DNA of 64,000 nt from Ceratopteris richardii (taxonomy: Eukaryota > Streptophyta > Polypodiopsida > Polypodiales > Pteridaceae). The notes under the pieces are model-generated. The model was not told the DNA's origin and ran no database searches. It saw only the letters and a program-made list of their open reading frames with translations. The position numbers and the translations under genes are program-made. Of the stretch, positions 35,190 to 44,777 are shown in pieces. The stretch covers positions 145,058,407 to 145,122,406 of the forward strand of contig CM035408.1 in assembly GCA_020310875.1 (NCBI GenBank), in the 5' to 3' direction. Each line of letters opens with the position of its first letter. Position 1 is the stretch's first letter.

Positions 35190-37929
35190 TATAGAGGAGG
35201 TCCTGGGGTATCCATTTTTAACAAGAGTAGAGAATAAGAACTTCCAGTACGTCACCTACTCAAGGGAGGTTCTCCTTAGGGAAGTATACCCTTTAACACT
35301 TCTGTGAGTAGGCAGATAACAATGGTTGCACAAAATTGTAGCTTCTTAGAGAAAAGATCAAGAACAAATGACAATACTAGGAGACCCAAACCATTCCTTA
35401 GTTCGAACAGATGATTACAATGTAAGCCAAGGAACTGCTACAAATGCTGATGCTCTGGGCTAATATGCCGCTCCAAAACTAAACAACCTCAATACAAGAG
35501 ACTCATCCAATCCGTATGATGAACACAACTAGATGCAGACTAACACTGATCAATACAAGTATGAAAACTTGCTCTAAGGGAAAGAGCACGAAATATCAAT
35601 GACTCACACTGAATGACAAAACCAAGCCACTCTCTTCACACTATTGTGCTATTAGCCCTCCACTGGGAAGCCCACGCTCTGTATCCTCACTACAGAGTAA
35701 CTTCCTACAGTAGGCTTGAAGCCACAAAGTGCAAAGAGAGGACCTCTGTACGTACGAATGTAAATGTGTATATATGAATGTATGAATGTATCCCAAATCA
35801 ACACAAATCCATTGCTTTTATAGGCTCCAATAGGCCAAGAGGGCCTTGCCGATTTCTCACGTCCACTGATCACGCGTCGGTTGATTGCCCAAGATTGGAG
35901 GGGTAGATCAAATATTCCACTTGATTTGAATTGGATCCTCAAAAATAGGCAGTCGTCATGAATGGTTGGCAGCAACACTCATTTCTCCACTTTTACTTTT
36001 ACCTCTTACACCTTTACTATCACTTTTGAATGCAAACTGAGATCCTCATTTTGTGCCGCCCGTGATATCTGAATGATCCATGAGAAGCACATCCTTCACC
36101 TAATTTTTGTAGTAGCTTTTGATCCTTCATATTAAGTGGGCGGTGTGGGAGGTGAGTTGTGGGGAGTTGAGAGAGATTATGGGTTTGTGGAGGACTCTGG
36201 AGGGGTGTAGAGTTTGTGTGGAGTTGTGTAGGGTTTGTGGGGTTTGTGGGTTGGGTGGGAATAGGGGGTGAGTTATGGGGAGTTGTGGGGGTTTTGGGGT
36301 GTGGTCAAAAATTGATACAAGATTTCAAAGTTATTATTAGACCATTGGAAAGTACTCGTCAAGACCTTTCCAACGATATATAACACTGTAGGGTTTGGTT
36401 AAGAAATGATCCTCCAAATATGCATCCAAAATTACATCAAAACTTTGTGGGAGGTCGTGGGAAATTGTGAGATTTGAGGGGTTTCTGGGGGGCTTGTGGG
36501 GTGGTGGTGGTGTGGAGTGGTGGTAGTGGTGGTGTGGAGTGGTGTTGGTGGTGGTGTGGAGTGGTGGTGGTGGTGTGGAGTGGTGGAGGGCTGTGGGGTG
36601 GTGGTGGTGTGGAGTGGTGGTGGTGGTGTGGAGTGGTGGAGGGCTGTGGGGTGGTGGTGGTGTGGAGTGGTGGTGGTGGTGGTGTGGAGTGGTGGAGGGC
36701 TGTGGGGTGGTGGTGTGGAGTGGTGGTGGTGGTGGTGTGGAGTGGTGGTGGTGGTGGTGTGGAGTGGTGGAGGCTGTGGGGTGGTGGTGGTGTGGAGTGG
36801 TGGTGGTGGTGGTGGTGTGGAGTGGTGGAGGGTTGTGCAATGGTGGTGGTAGTGATGTGGAGTGGTGGAGGGCTGTGGGGTGGTGGTGGTGTGGAGTGGT
36901 GGTGGTGGTGGTGTGGAGTCGTGGAGGGTTGTGGGGTGGTGGTGGTGTGGAGTGGTGGTGGTGGTGGTGGTGTGGAGTGGTGGTGTGGAGTGGTGGTGGT
37001 GGTGGTGTGGAGTGGTGGAGGGCTGTGGGGTGGTGGTGGTGTGGAGTGGTGGTGGTGGTGGTGGTGGTGTGGAGTGGTGGTGGTGGTGGTGTGGAGTGGT
37101 GGAGGGTTGTGGGGTGGTGGTGGTGTGGAGTGGTGGTGGTAGTGATGTGGAGTGGTGGAGGGCAGTGGGGTGGTGGTGGTATGGAGTGGTGGTGGTGGTG
37201 GTGTGGAGTGGTGGTGGTGGTGTGGAGTGGTGGAGGGTTGTGGGGTGGTGGTGGTGTGGAGTGGTGTTGGTGGTGTGGAGTGGTCGAGGGTTGTGGGGGT
37301 GGTGGGGGAAAAAAGGAGGGGACGATGGGGTTGGAGGGGATCGAGGTGATGGTGGGGGCCGCGGGGGTGGTGGGGAAAAATGGAGGGGACGGTGGAGTTG
37401 GAGGGGGTCGAGGTGATGGTGGGGGCCGCAGGGGTGGTGGGGAAAAAAGGAGGGGACGATGGGGTTGGAGGGGGTCGAGGTGATGGTGGGGGTCGCGGGG
37501 GTGGTGGGTGAAAAAAGGAGGGGACGGTGGGGTTGGAGGGGGTCGAGGTGATGGTGGGGGCCGCGGGGGGTGGTGGGGAAAAAAGGAGGGGGCGATGGGG
37601 TCGGAGGGGGTCGAGGTGATGGTGGGGGCTACGGGGGTGGTGGGGGAAAAAAGGAGGGGACGATGGGGTTGGAGGGGGTCGAGGTGATGGTGGGGGCCGC
37701 GGGAGTGGTGGTGGTGGTGGTGTGGAGTGGTGGAGGGCTGTGGGGGTGGTGGGGGAAAAAAGGAGGGGACGATGGGGTTGGAGGGGGTCGAGGTGATGGT
37801 GGGGGCCGCAGGGGTGGTGGGGAAAAAAGGAGGGGACGATGGGGTTGGAGGGGGTCGAGGTGATGGTGGGGGCCACGGGGGTGGTGGGGGAAAAAAGGAG
37901 GGGACGGTGGGGTTGGAGGGGGTCGAGGT
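35190..37929 (-). repeat. GypF 5' LTR, part 1
   Basis: Matches the 3' LTR from 26615 onwards, including both arrays (36490-37290 short-unit minisatellite, 37300-37929 about 66-bp units). CopE interrupts it at GAGGT 37925-37929. The rest is at 44547-44772. Confidence 0.9.
36490..37929. repeat. G-rich minisatellites in GypF 5' LTR
   Basis: The same two repeat types as at 27890-29490 but with different unit numbers and order, so the arrays have changed independently since insertion. Confidence 0.92.
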
Positions 37930-38093
37930 TGTTGGAGAAACAATCACTAATTAGACATATATTTGAAGGTCAAATCTTAGAAAGAAAACCCCATGCCTAT
38001 GTGAAGGGACAAATTCACAAGTGTATCATACTTGTAAAGTTAGTTCACTTTAGTTCTAGAAGTTTTTTCAAAAGTTACGGGAATGAGAAAATC

Positions 38094-38101
38094 TATATAA
38101 G
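38094..38101 (+). promoter_or_regulatory. CopE LTR TATA box
   Basis: TATATAAG, about 165 bp into the LTR, followed 30 bp later by a GA-rich stretch. It places the transcription start near 38125, which gives a short U3 and a very long R-U5. The right LTR has the same box at 43621-43628. Confidence 0.65.
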
Positions 38102-38341
38102 TTAGTTAGTATTAACTGACGCGAAGAGAGAGAGAGAATAGAGAGAAGAAGTAGAAGAAGGAGTTCATTTATATGACTGTGTATAGTCGGGCTTCTCTGA
38201 GTGAGAAAGCATCTGTAAAACTTCTGAGTTTTTTATAGTTATGAGAAGAACTGAGTAAAGTTCTGTGTATGAGCCTCTCTCCATCATCTCCATGATTACC
38301 TACTGTGTGATGAGTTACAAAGATCAAGTTTTCCAAGCAAC

Positions 38342-38641
38342 TCGATGCCTGGCATCGAATCTCTGTTGATAAGTCATATTTTCATTTATATTTTTCATTC
38401 AGTACTGAAGTGTTTGAAAAACATGATGTTGTTGGAGCAACTCGATGCCTGGCATCGAATTCCAGTTGATAAGTCATATTCTAAGTGTGCATGAAATCAC
38501 CTATAATTCTGGTGTCCAAAAGATCAAGACTTTATGCGGGAATTCGATGCCCGGCATCGAATCCCTGCTGAAAAGTGGCCAAAAACATCCCAAGTCGATG
38601 CCCGGCATCGAATTCTCGTTGCAAGTCGATGCTAGGCATCG
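38342..38641. repeat. Five palindromic TCGATGCCNGGCATCGA motifs in CopE 5' LTR
   Basis: Copies at 38342-38358, 38442-38458, 38544-38560, 38594-38610 and 38625-38641. The arms TCGATGC/GCATCGA are identical in all five. Centres are T, T, C, C and a three-base TAG. The copies in the right LTR are at 43869, 43969, 44071, 44121 and 44152. They lie downstream of the TATA box, so they are likely in the transcript. Confidence 0.93.
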
Positions 38642-39016
38642 AATTCTAATTTTAAACAGGCGCTCTTACTAAAATAGGCAAGTTTTCCAGTTTTGGAAGG
38701 TCATACATGGTCATCTTGTGAGGGCCATAACTTGAGTTCTAGAGCTCCGTTTGATGCATATGATAGCTTGTTGGAAATCTCTACTCTTCTAGTTTCAGCC
38801 TATAAAGTTTCATCAAGAAATAATACTTGAGCTAGGAGAAATTAGCAAAATACTGAAGGTATGTCATTTCAGTGACTAGGAATTTCTGTAGAAGCAAAGT
38901 TCTCACTTTAGGCTATCATTTCTCAAAGTTTGGAGTGGCAATGAGTTAATGGTGACCATAGAGGTGTTCTAGTGTCACCTTAATTCATTTCTTGTGGTGT
39001 TTCATACATCAACATG

Positions 39017-39028
39017 TGGTATCAGAGC
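39017..39028 (+). other. CopE primer-binding site (tRNA-iMet)
   Basis: TGGTATCAGAGC, two bases after the LTR. Confidence 0.96.
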
Positions 39029-39225
39029 AGAAAGATTCTCGAGAGCAGAAGACGACAAAGGTACGAGAAGTTTTGTAAAGTTTTCCATTAAAGTTTGAAA
39101 GGTGAAGCATTTGAAGACACAAGGCATCAAAAGATTACTTTCGAAGTATCCTCATGCACAAAGAACTTCAAAAGGTATTATCCTTTATCCTTTAAGCTCA
39201 CAGGTTGCAGCAGAAGGAAAGAACT

Positions 39226-42200
39226 ATGGCAGATCATATCTCCATTGACAAACTAGACAGAGATAATTACCCCGCATGGGTAATGAGAATGGAAGCCTTA
39301 CTTATGAGTAAGGATCTCATGGTATATGTAACAGGTGAAGAAGAGAAGCCAGTATTTGAAGATGAAAGCCGACCAAAGAAAGAAGAACTTGATGCTTTAA
39401 AGCATTGGCAGAAGAAGGATGCAAGTGCAAAAGCCTACATCTACAATACAATCTCAGATCATTTGCTACCACACATCAGAGGATTGGAATCATCTGAAGA
39501 TATATGGAATGCATTGGAGTATCATTTCCAAAGTACTACTAAAGCACGGAAAGCAAGTCTATGGTCAGAGTTTACAACATTCAAGAAGAAGCCAAGTCAA
39601 ACCATTAGTGATTATGTCACTAAGATGAAGGATCTAGCAGATAGTCTTGGATCCATAGATGAAGATGTTGAAGATCACAGATTGATTGCTCAACTACTTG
39701 CAGGCTTGAGAGGGGATGAAAGGTGGAAACCTTTTGTCTTATCAACAGAACTTTCATTAAATCATTATGTTCCAGATTTGAACCAGTTGCTTGGTTTGAT
39801 GCTCACATATGAGCAAGACTTGAAGGGAGATGGAGATAAAGGTCAAAGTTCTGCAATGTACATGAAGAATAAGAAGAAAGGAGATAAAGGTAAAGCAAAG
39901 GATGAAGAGGAGTCTAATTCTCAAGCTTATTATGCAAGAGGTAAAGGCACTGGCAGAGGAAGAGCAAGAGGTTTTGGAAGAGGTAGAGGTAATCAAAATA
40001 ATAACAAAAAGGCTTGCTGGATCTGTGGATTGAGTAATCATTTGGCTCATGACTGTTGGCACAACCAACAAGGATCAAACCAGAATCAAAACAACAATAG
40101 CAGAGGTCGAGGTGGAAGATATCAAAGTAATTTTCAAAGAGGTAGACAAAGTCAAAGAGGAGGCTATGGTAGAGGTGGAGGAAGAAGTTGGGGACAGAAT
40201 CAATCCTACAACACCACCTACTACAACTATGCAAATGACACACAGAATGAAAGTCATACATCATTAATGATGAATTCAATCAGCACATCAGACAAAGAAG
40301 ATCTAAAGGTATTTTACATTGACTCTGGATGTTCTAATCATTTGTCAGGAAACATAGAATTGATGTCAGATTTGGAAAAAGGCATTTCTAGTCACACAGT
40401 TCAAACTGGTGATAATACAAGACATAGTGTACATTCAATTGGAAAAGTGAAATGCAAGAGTGGAGCAGATTTGCTAACCAATGTTTTGTATGTTCCTACA
40501 ATACCTAAAAACTTGATTAGTGTGGGACAGATAGTTGAAAAAGGTTTTCAAGTCAGGTTTACAAATGAAGGAGTATTTGTGGAAGATCCAGAGAATGGAT
40601 ATAATCAGATTGTCTCTGGTAAGAAAGAAGGTAGACTCTTTACTTTAAGAGTGCAAGGGAACATTGGTCAAGATTTGCTCACACATGGTGAAGCAGTGAT
40701 TACAGAACTTGATCTCTGGCATAAGAGATTAGGTCATTTCAATGAAAGAGGAATTAAAGCTATGGTTGCTAATCAGTCTGTACTAGGATTACCAAATGTG
40801 CAAAGTCAACATATGGTTTATAAATGTGAAGCATGTCAAATGGGTAAAGCACACAGGTTACCATTTCAAAAGAAAGGTTTCAAACATGATGGAGTACTTG
40901 AGCTCATTCATACAGATGTATGGGGACCAACAAAAGAAGGATCTATCAGTGGCTCAAGGTATTATGTTCTTTTCATTGATGATGCTACAAGATGGATAAC
41001 ATTATATGTTTTGAAGGAAAGATCAGAAGTGTTTGGAGCCTTCAAGCATTTTCATGCATATGCAGAGAGAGTAACAGGTCAAAAGCTTAAGAGACTGAGG
41101 TCTGATGGAGGGGGAGAATATTTCTCCCAAGAGTTCAATGATTATCTTTGGAATGCAGGTATTAAGAGAGAAATAACTTGCAGGTATACACCACAACAAA
41201 ATGGTGTAGCAGAAAGAAGGAACAGGACTTTGGTTGAGTTTGCTAGAGCTATGCTAAAGGAGAAGAACTGTCCAAATTATCTTTGGGCTGAGGCTGTAAA
41301 TACAGCTACATATCTTGTGAATAGATTACCATGTGCAGCTCTGAATGGAATGACTCCATATGAAGCTTGGTGGGGTAAGAAACCAACACTAGATCATTGT
41401 AGAGTGTTTGGATCAATTGCATATGCTTATGTGCCATCACAACTTAGGCATAAACTTGAACCAAAGGCAGAAAAATATGTGTTCATTGGTTATGATGAAA
41501 AGCAGATGGGTTACAGGTTGTGGAATCCTCTAACAAAACAATTTATTGTTTCTAGAGATGTTACATTTGATGAACAGAAAAGTTGGTATGCAGATCAAAG
41601 TCATACAGCTGAAGAATTTGAAGAAGAGGTAAGAAGATGTGAGAAAGGAAAATCAATTGTGCAGGTGAATAGAGATGAAGACTATATGCAAGCAAGTACA
41701 TCCAGAAGTGGATTAACAAGAATGAATGAAGAAGCTCCTATATTTGATGAAGAGGTGTATCCAGAAACTTATGAAGAATGTGAACCAAGGAGGTCAAGCA
41801 GGACAAGGAGACAACCAGAAAGGTATTCTTATGATACTTCTTACATAACTCAGAAGAACTATGCATATATGGTCAAAGATGATGAAGAACCTCAGAACTA
41901 TGATGAAGCTAAAGGTAAAAAGCAATGGGAAGAAGCAATGAAGGAAGAGTTCAATGCACTGGAGGAGAACAAGACATGGGAACTTGTTCCTAAACCAAAT
42001 GGTAAGAAAGTAATTGGAAATAAATGGGTTTATAAAGTGAAGAAGCTTGCAGATGGAAGTATAGCCAGATACAAAGCTAGATTGGTGGTGAAAGGCTATG
42101 CCCAGACCTATGGCATAGATTATGATGAGACATTCAGTCCTGTAGCTAAGATGTCAACTATAAGGACAATCATTGCTATTGCAGCTTCAAAAGGATGGAC

Positions 42201-43419
42201 TCTAAGTCAATTGGATATAAAGAATGCATTCTTGAATGGATACATATCAGATGAGGTATACATGGAACAACCTCAAGGGTTTATAGATTCCAGTTATCCA
42301 AATTTTGTTTGCAGGTTGAGAAGAGCATTGTATGGATTGAAGCAAGCTCCAAGAGCTTGGAACTATAGACTGGTGAAGTATCTCAATGATCTTGGATATC
42401 AAAGTTCAAAAGCAGATTCAAGTCTACTTATCAAAAGAACAGAGGAAGGTACAATCTACATTTGTATTTATGTAGATGACATTATAATCACAGGTACTTC
42501 AGATGAAGGAATCAAGGAGGTAAAGAGATTACTTGAGAAAGAGTTTAAGATCAGTGACCTAGGAAAGTTATCATACTTTCTTGGAATGGAAGTTACTTAT
42601 ACAGATCATGGCATATATGTGTCACAAGAAAGGTATCTTCTGAACTTGTTGAAGAAGTTTGATATGGAAAATTGCAGAGAAGCTTCAACTCCACTTGAAG
42701 TTAATCATAAGCTTAGTAAATATGATGGTGCAGACTACAAAGATATGAGGAAGTATCAATCTCTTGTGGGTAGTTTGATTTATGCTACACTAACAAGACC
42801 TGATCTTAGTTATGCAGTGGGAGTTTTGTCACAATTCATGCATTGTCCAAAGGACCCACATTGGATTGCAGGTCAAAGAGTTCTCAGATATATCAAAGGA
42901 ACTATAAAGGAAGGATTATATTATCCTTTTACATCAGATTTGAAGTTGAGAGCCTATAGTGACTCAGACTGGGCAGGTAACCAAGATGACAGAAGATCAA
43001 CTCATGGTTACATGATATACATTGGTGATAAGCTTGTAAGTTGGTGTTCCAAGAAACAACATACAGTAGCATTATCATCAACTGAAGCAGAGTACAAAGG
43101 ACTTGTGGAAGCAGCTAAGGAAGTCATATGGATGCAGACATTGTTCAAGAGCTTAGGCATTGATCAAGGTACACCTACAATACATGGAGATAATATGAGT
43201 TCACTTTATCTTGCAGCAAATCCAGTATTTCATGCAAGAACAAAGCACATAGAGATACAGTATCATTTTCTCAGAGAAAAGGTAATGGAGAAAGAGATTG
43301 AAGTGGAATACATTTCTACTAAAGATCAGTTAGCAGACATAATGACAAAGAGCTTGGATGGTGTGAAGACCAGCAGATTCAAAAGCATGGCAGGAGTAAA
43401 AGAAAAGAAGAAGATATGA
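39226..43419 (+). CDS. CopE gag-pol polyprotein, 1397 residues, intact
   Basis: Start chosen at ATG 39226 (MADHISIDKLDRDN), the usual copia gag opening. Upstream in-frame codons begin with TTG only. Gag occupies about residues 1-255 with a Gly/Arg-rich tail. The zinc knuckle CWICGLSNHLAHDC is near 263. Protease IDSGCSNHLSG is near 365. The pre-integrase motif LWHKRLGHF is near 495. The integrase core has HTDVWGP (about 560), RSDGGGEY (about 625) and QQNGVAERR (about 658). RT is at about 930-1170 with YVDD at about 1082. RNase H is at about 1240-1370 (SDSDWAG, STEAEY, HGDN). Length and order fit a full Ty1/copia polyprotein processed by its own protease. No stop or frameshift. Confidence 0.97.
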   Translation: MADHISIDKLDRDNYPAWVMRMEALLMSKDLMVYVTGEEEKPVFEDESRPKKEELDALKHWQKKDASAKAYIYNTISDHLLPHIRGLESSEDIWNALEYHFQSTTKARKASLWSEFTTFKKKPSQTISDYVTKMKDLADSLGSIDEDVEDHRLIAQLLAGLRGDERWKPFVLSTELSLNHYVPDLNQLLGLMLTYEQDLKGDGDKGQSSAMYMKNKKKGDKGKAKDEEESNSQAYYARGKGTGRGRARGFGRGRGNQNNNKKACWICGLSNHLAHDCWHNQQGSNQNQNNNSRGRGGRYQSNFQRGRQSQRGGYGRGGGRSWGQNQSYNTTYYNYANDTQNESHTSLMMNSISTSDKEDLKVFYIDSGCSNHLSGNIELMSDLEKGISSHTVQTGDNTRHSVHSIGKVKCKSGADLLTNVLYVPTIPKNLISVGQIVEKGFQVRFTNEGVFVEDPENGYNQIVSGKKEGRLFTLRVQGNIGQDLLTHGEAVITELDLWHKRLGHFNERGIKAMVANQSVLGLPNVQSQHMVYKCEACQMGKAHRLPFQKKGFKHDGVLELIHTDVWGPTKEGSISGSRYYVLFIDDATRWITLYVLKERSEVFGAFKHFHAYAERVTGQKLKRLRSDGGGEYFSQEFNDYLWNAGIKREITCRYTPQQNGVAERRNRTLVEFARAMLKEKNCPNYLWAEAVNTATYLVNRLPCAALNGMTPYEAWWGKKPTLDHCRVFGSIAYAYVPSQLRHKLEPKAEKYVFIGYDEKQMGYRLWNPLTKQFIVSRDVTFDEQKSWYADQSHTAEEFEEEVRRCEKGKSIVQVNRDEDYMQASTSRSGLTRMNEEAPIFDEEVYPETYEECEPRRSSRTRRQPERYSYDTSYITQKNYAYMVKDDEEPQNYDEAKGKKQWEEAMKEEFNALEENKTWELVPKPNGKKVIGNKWVYKVKKLADGSIARYKARLVVKGYAQTYGIDYDETFSPVAKMSTIRTIIAIAASKGWTLSQLDIKNAFLNGYISDEVYMEQPQGFIDSSYPNFVCRLRRALYGLKQAPRAWNYRLVKYLNDLGYQSSKADSSLLIKRTEEGTIYICIYVDDIIITGTSDEGIKEVKRLLEKEFKISDLGKLSYFLGMEVTYTDHGIYVSQERYLLNLLKKFDMENCREASTPLEVNHKLSKYDGADYKDMRKYQSLVGSLIYATLTRPDLSYAVGVLSQFMHCPKDPHWIAGQRVLRYIKGTIKEGLYYPFTSDLKLRAYSDSDWAGNQDDRRSTHGYMIYIGDKLVSWCSKKQHTVALSSTEAEYKGLVEAAKEVIWMQTLFKSLGIDQGTPTIHGDNMSSLYLAANPVFHARTKHIEIQYHFLREKVMEKEIEVEYISTKDQLADIMTKSLDGVKTSRFKSMAGVKEKKKI

Positions 43420-43442
43420 AGAAACAGGGAATGTCAATTAGT

Positions 43443-43456
43443 GATTGAGGGGGAGC
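43443..43456 (+). other. CopE polypurine tract
   Basis: GATTGAGGGGGAGC directly before the 3' LTR. Confidence 0.95.
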
Positions 43457-44541
43457 TGTTGGAGAAACAATCACTAATTAGACATATATTTGAAGGTCAA
43501 ATCTTAGAAAGAAAACCCCATGCCTATGTGAAGGGACAAATTCACAAGTGTATCATACTTGTAAAGTTAGTTCACTTTAGTTCTAGAAGTTTTTTCAAAA
43601 GTTACGGGAATGAGAAAATCTATATAAGTTAGTTAGTATTAACTGACGCGAAGAGAGAGAGAGAATAGAGAGAAGAAGTAGAAGAAGGAGTTCATTTATA
43701 TGACTGTGTATAGTCGGGCTTCTCTGAGTGAGAAAGCATCTGTAAAACTTCTGAGTTTTTTATAGTTATGAGAAGAACTGAGTAAAGTTCTGTGTATGAG
43801 CCTCTCTCCATCATCTCCATGATTACCTACTGTGTGATGAGTTACAAAGATCAAGTTTTCCAAGCAACTCGATGCCTGGCATCGAATCTCTGTTGATAAG
43901 TCATATTTTCATTTATATTTTTCATTCAGTACTGAAGTGTTTGAAAAACATGATGTTGTTGGAGCAACTCGATGCCTGGCATCGAATTCCAGTTGATAAG
44001 TCATATTCTAAGTGTGCATGAAATCACCTATAATTCTGGTGTCCAAAAGATCAAGACTTTATGCGGGAATTCGATGCCCGGCATCGAATCCCTGCTGAAA
44101 AGTGGCCAAAAACATCCCAAGTCGATGCCCGGCATCGAATTCTCGTTGCAAGTCGATGCTAGGCATCGAATTCTAATTTTAAACAGGCGCTCTTACTAAA
44201 ATAGGCAAGTTTTCCAGTTTTGGAAGGTCATACATGGTCATCTTGTGAGGGCCATAACTTGAGTTCTAGAGCTCCGTTTGATGCATATGATAGCTTGTTG
44301 GAAAGCTCTACTCTTCTAGTTTCAGCCTATAAAGTTTCATCAAGAAATAATACTTGAGCTAGGAGAAATTAGCAAAATACTGAAGGTATGTCATTTCAGT
44401 GACTAGGAATTTCTGTAGAAGCAAAGTTCTCACTTTAGGCTATCATTTCTCAAAGTTTGGAGTGGCAATGAGTTAATGGTGACCATAGAGGTGTTCTAGT
44501 GTCACCTTAATTCATTTCTTGTGGTGTTTCATACATCAACA
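43457..44541 (+). repeat. CopE 3' LTR
   Basis: 1085 bp, one difference from the 5' LTR by eye. Followed by target copy GAGGT 44542-44546. Confidence 0.97.
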
Positions 44542-44546
44542 GAGGT

Positions 44547-44772
44547 GATGGTGGGGGCCGCGGAGGGTGGTGGGGAAAAAGGAGGGGACGATGGGGTTGG
44601 AGGGGGTCGAGGTGATGGTGGGGGCCGCGGGGGTGGTGGGGGAAAAAAGGAGGGGACGGTGGGGTTGGGGTTGGAGGGGGTTGAGGTGATGGTGGGGGAC
44701 GCGGGGGTGGTGGGGGAAAAAAGGAGGGAAGAGAGAGAGAAAAAGAGAGAGGGAGGGAAATGCCACGATACA
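44547..44772 (-). repeat. GypF 5' LTR, part 2
   Basis: Continues the about 66-bp G-rich units and ends GATACA, that is TGTATC on the minus strand as in the 3' LTR at 29526. CTCAC at 44773-44777 is the probable target copy. Confidence 0.88.
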
Positions 44773-44777
44773 CTCAC

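Larger units (their letters stand above)
37930..39014 (+). repeat. CopE 5' LTR
   Basis: TGTTGGAGAAAC ... CATCAACA, 1085 bp. Contains a TATA box at 38094, GA-rich sequence after it, and five self-complementary motifs at 38342-38641. Paired with 43457-44541. Confidence 0.97.
37930..44541 (+). mobile_element. CopE: intact, young Ty1/copia element
   Basis: Two 1085-bp LTRs that differ at only one base by eye (near 38775 versus 44302), a perfect target duplication GAGGT (37925-37929 and 44542-44546), primer site TGGTATCAGAGC, polypurine tract and one unbroken polyprotein frame. It sits inside the G-rich array of the GypF LTR. All parts needed for autonomous movement are visible, so this is the best candidate for a recently active element in the window. 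Confidence 0.97.
26615..44772 (-). mobile_element. GypF: Ty3/gypsy element with minisatellite-bearing LTRs
   Basis: Minus-orientation element inside CopC gag. The left (3') LTR is 26615-29526. The right (5') LTR is 35190-37929 plus 44547-44772, split by CopE. Between them lie gag (35083-33437), protease-RT-RNase H (33436-30611) and integrase (30610-29785). Both LTRs are about 2.9-3.0 kb, mostly because of G-rich tandem repeats. CopC gag resumes on the right side, showing a clean insertion. Confidence 0.92.

Noticed and set aside
36337..37954. Long frames over the second GypF array
   Set aside because: Same cause as in the other LTR. No start context or conserved domain.
38445..38672. 75-residue frame with repeated MPGIE in the CopE LTR (also 43972-44199)
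   Set aside because: The peptide repeat is a reading of the palindromic DNA motif. The frame lies in the LTR upstream of the primer site. I keep the DNA motif as the finding.
39017..39028. Possible tRNA gene remnants at TGGTATCAGAGC sites
   Set aside because: They are 12-base primer-binding sites next to LTR ends, not tRNA genes.
39757..40279. Minus-strand hydrophobic frames over CopE gag, looking membrane-like
   Set aside because: Antisense of the Gly/Arg/Asn-rich gag tail. The sense frame is intact and clearly copia.
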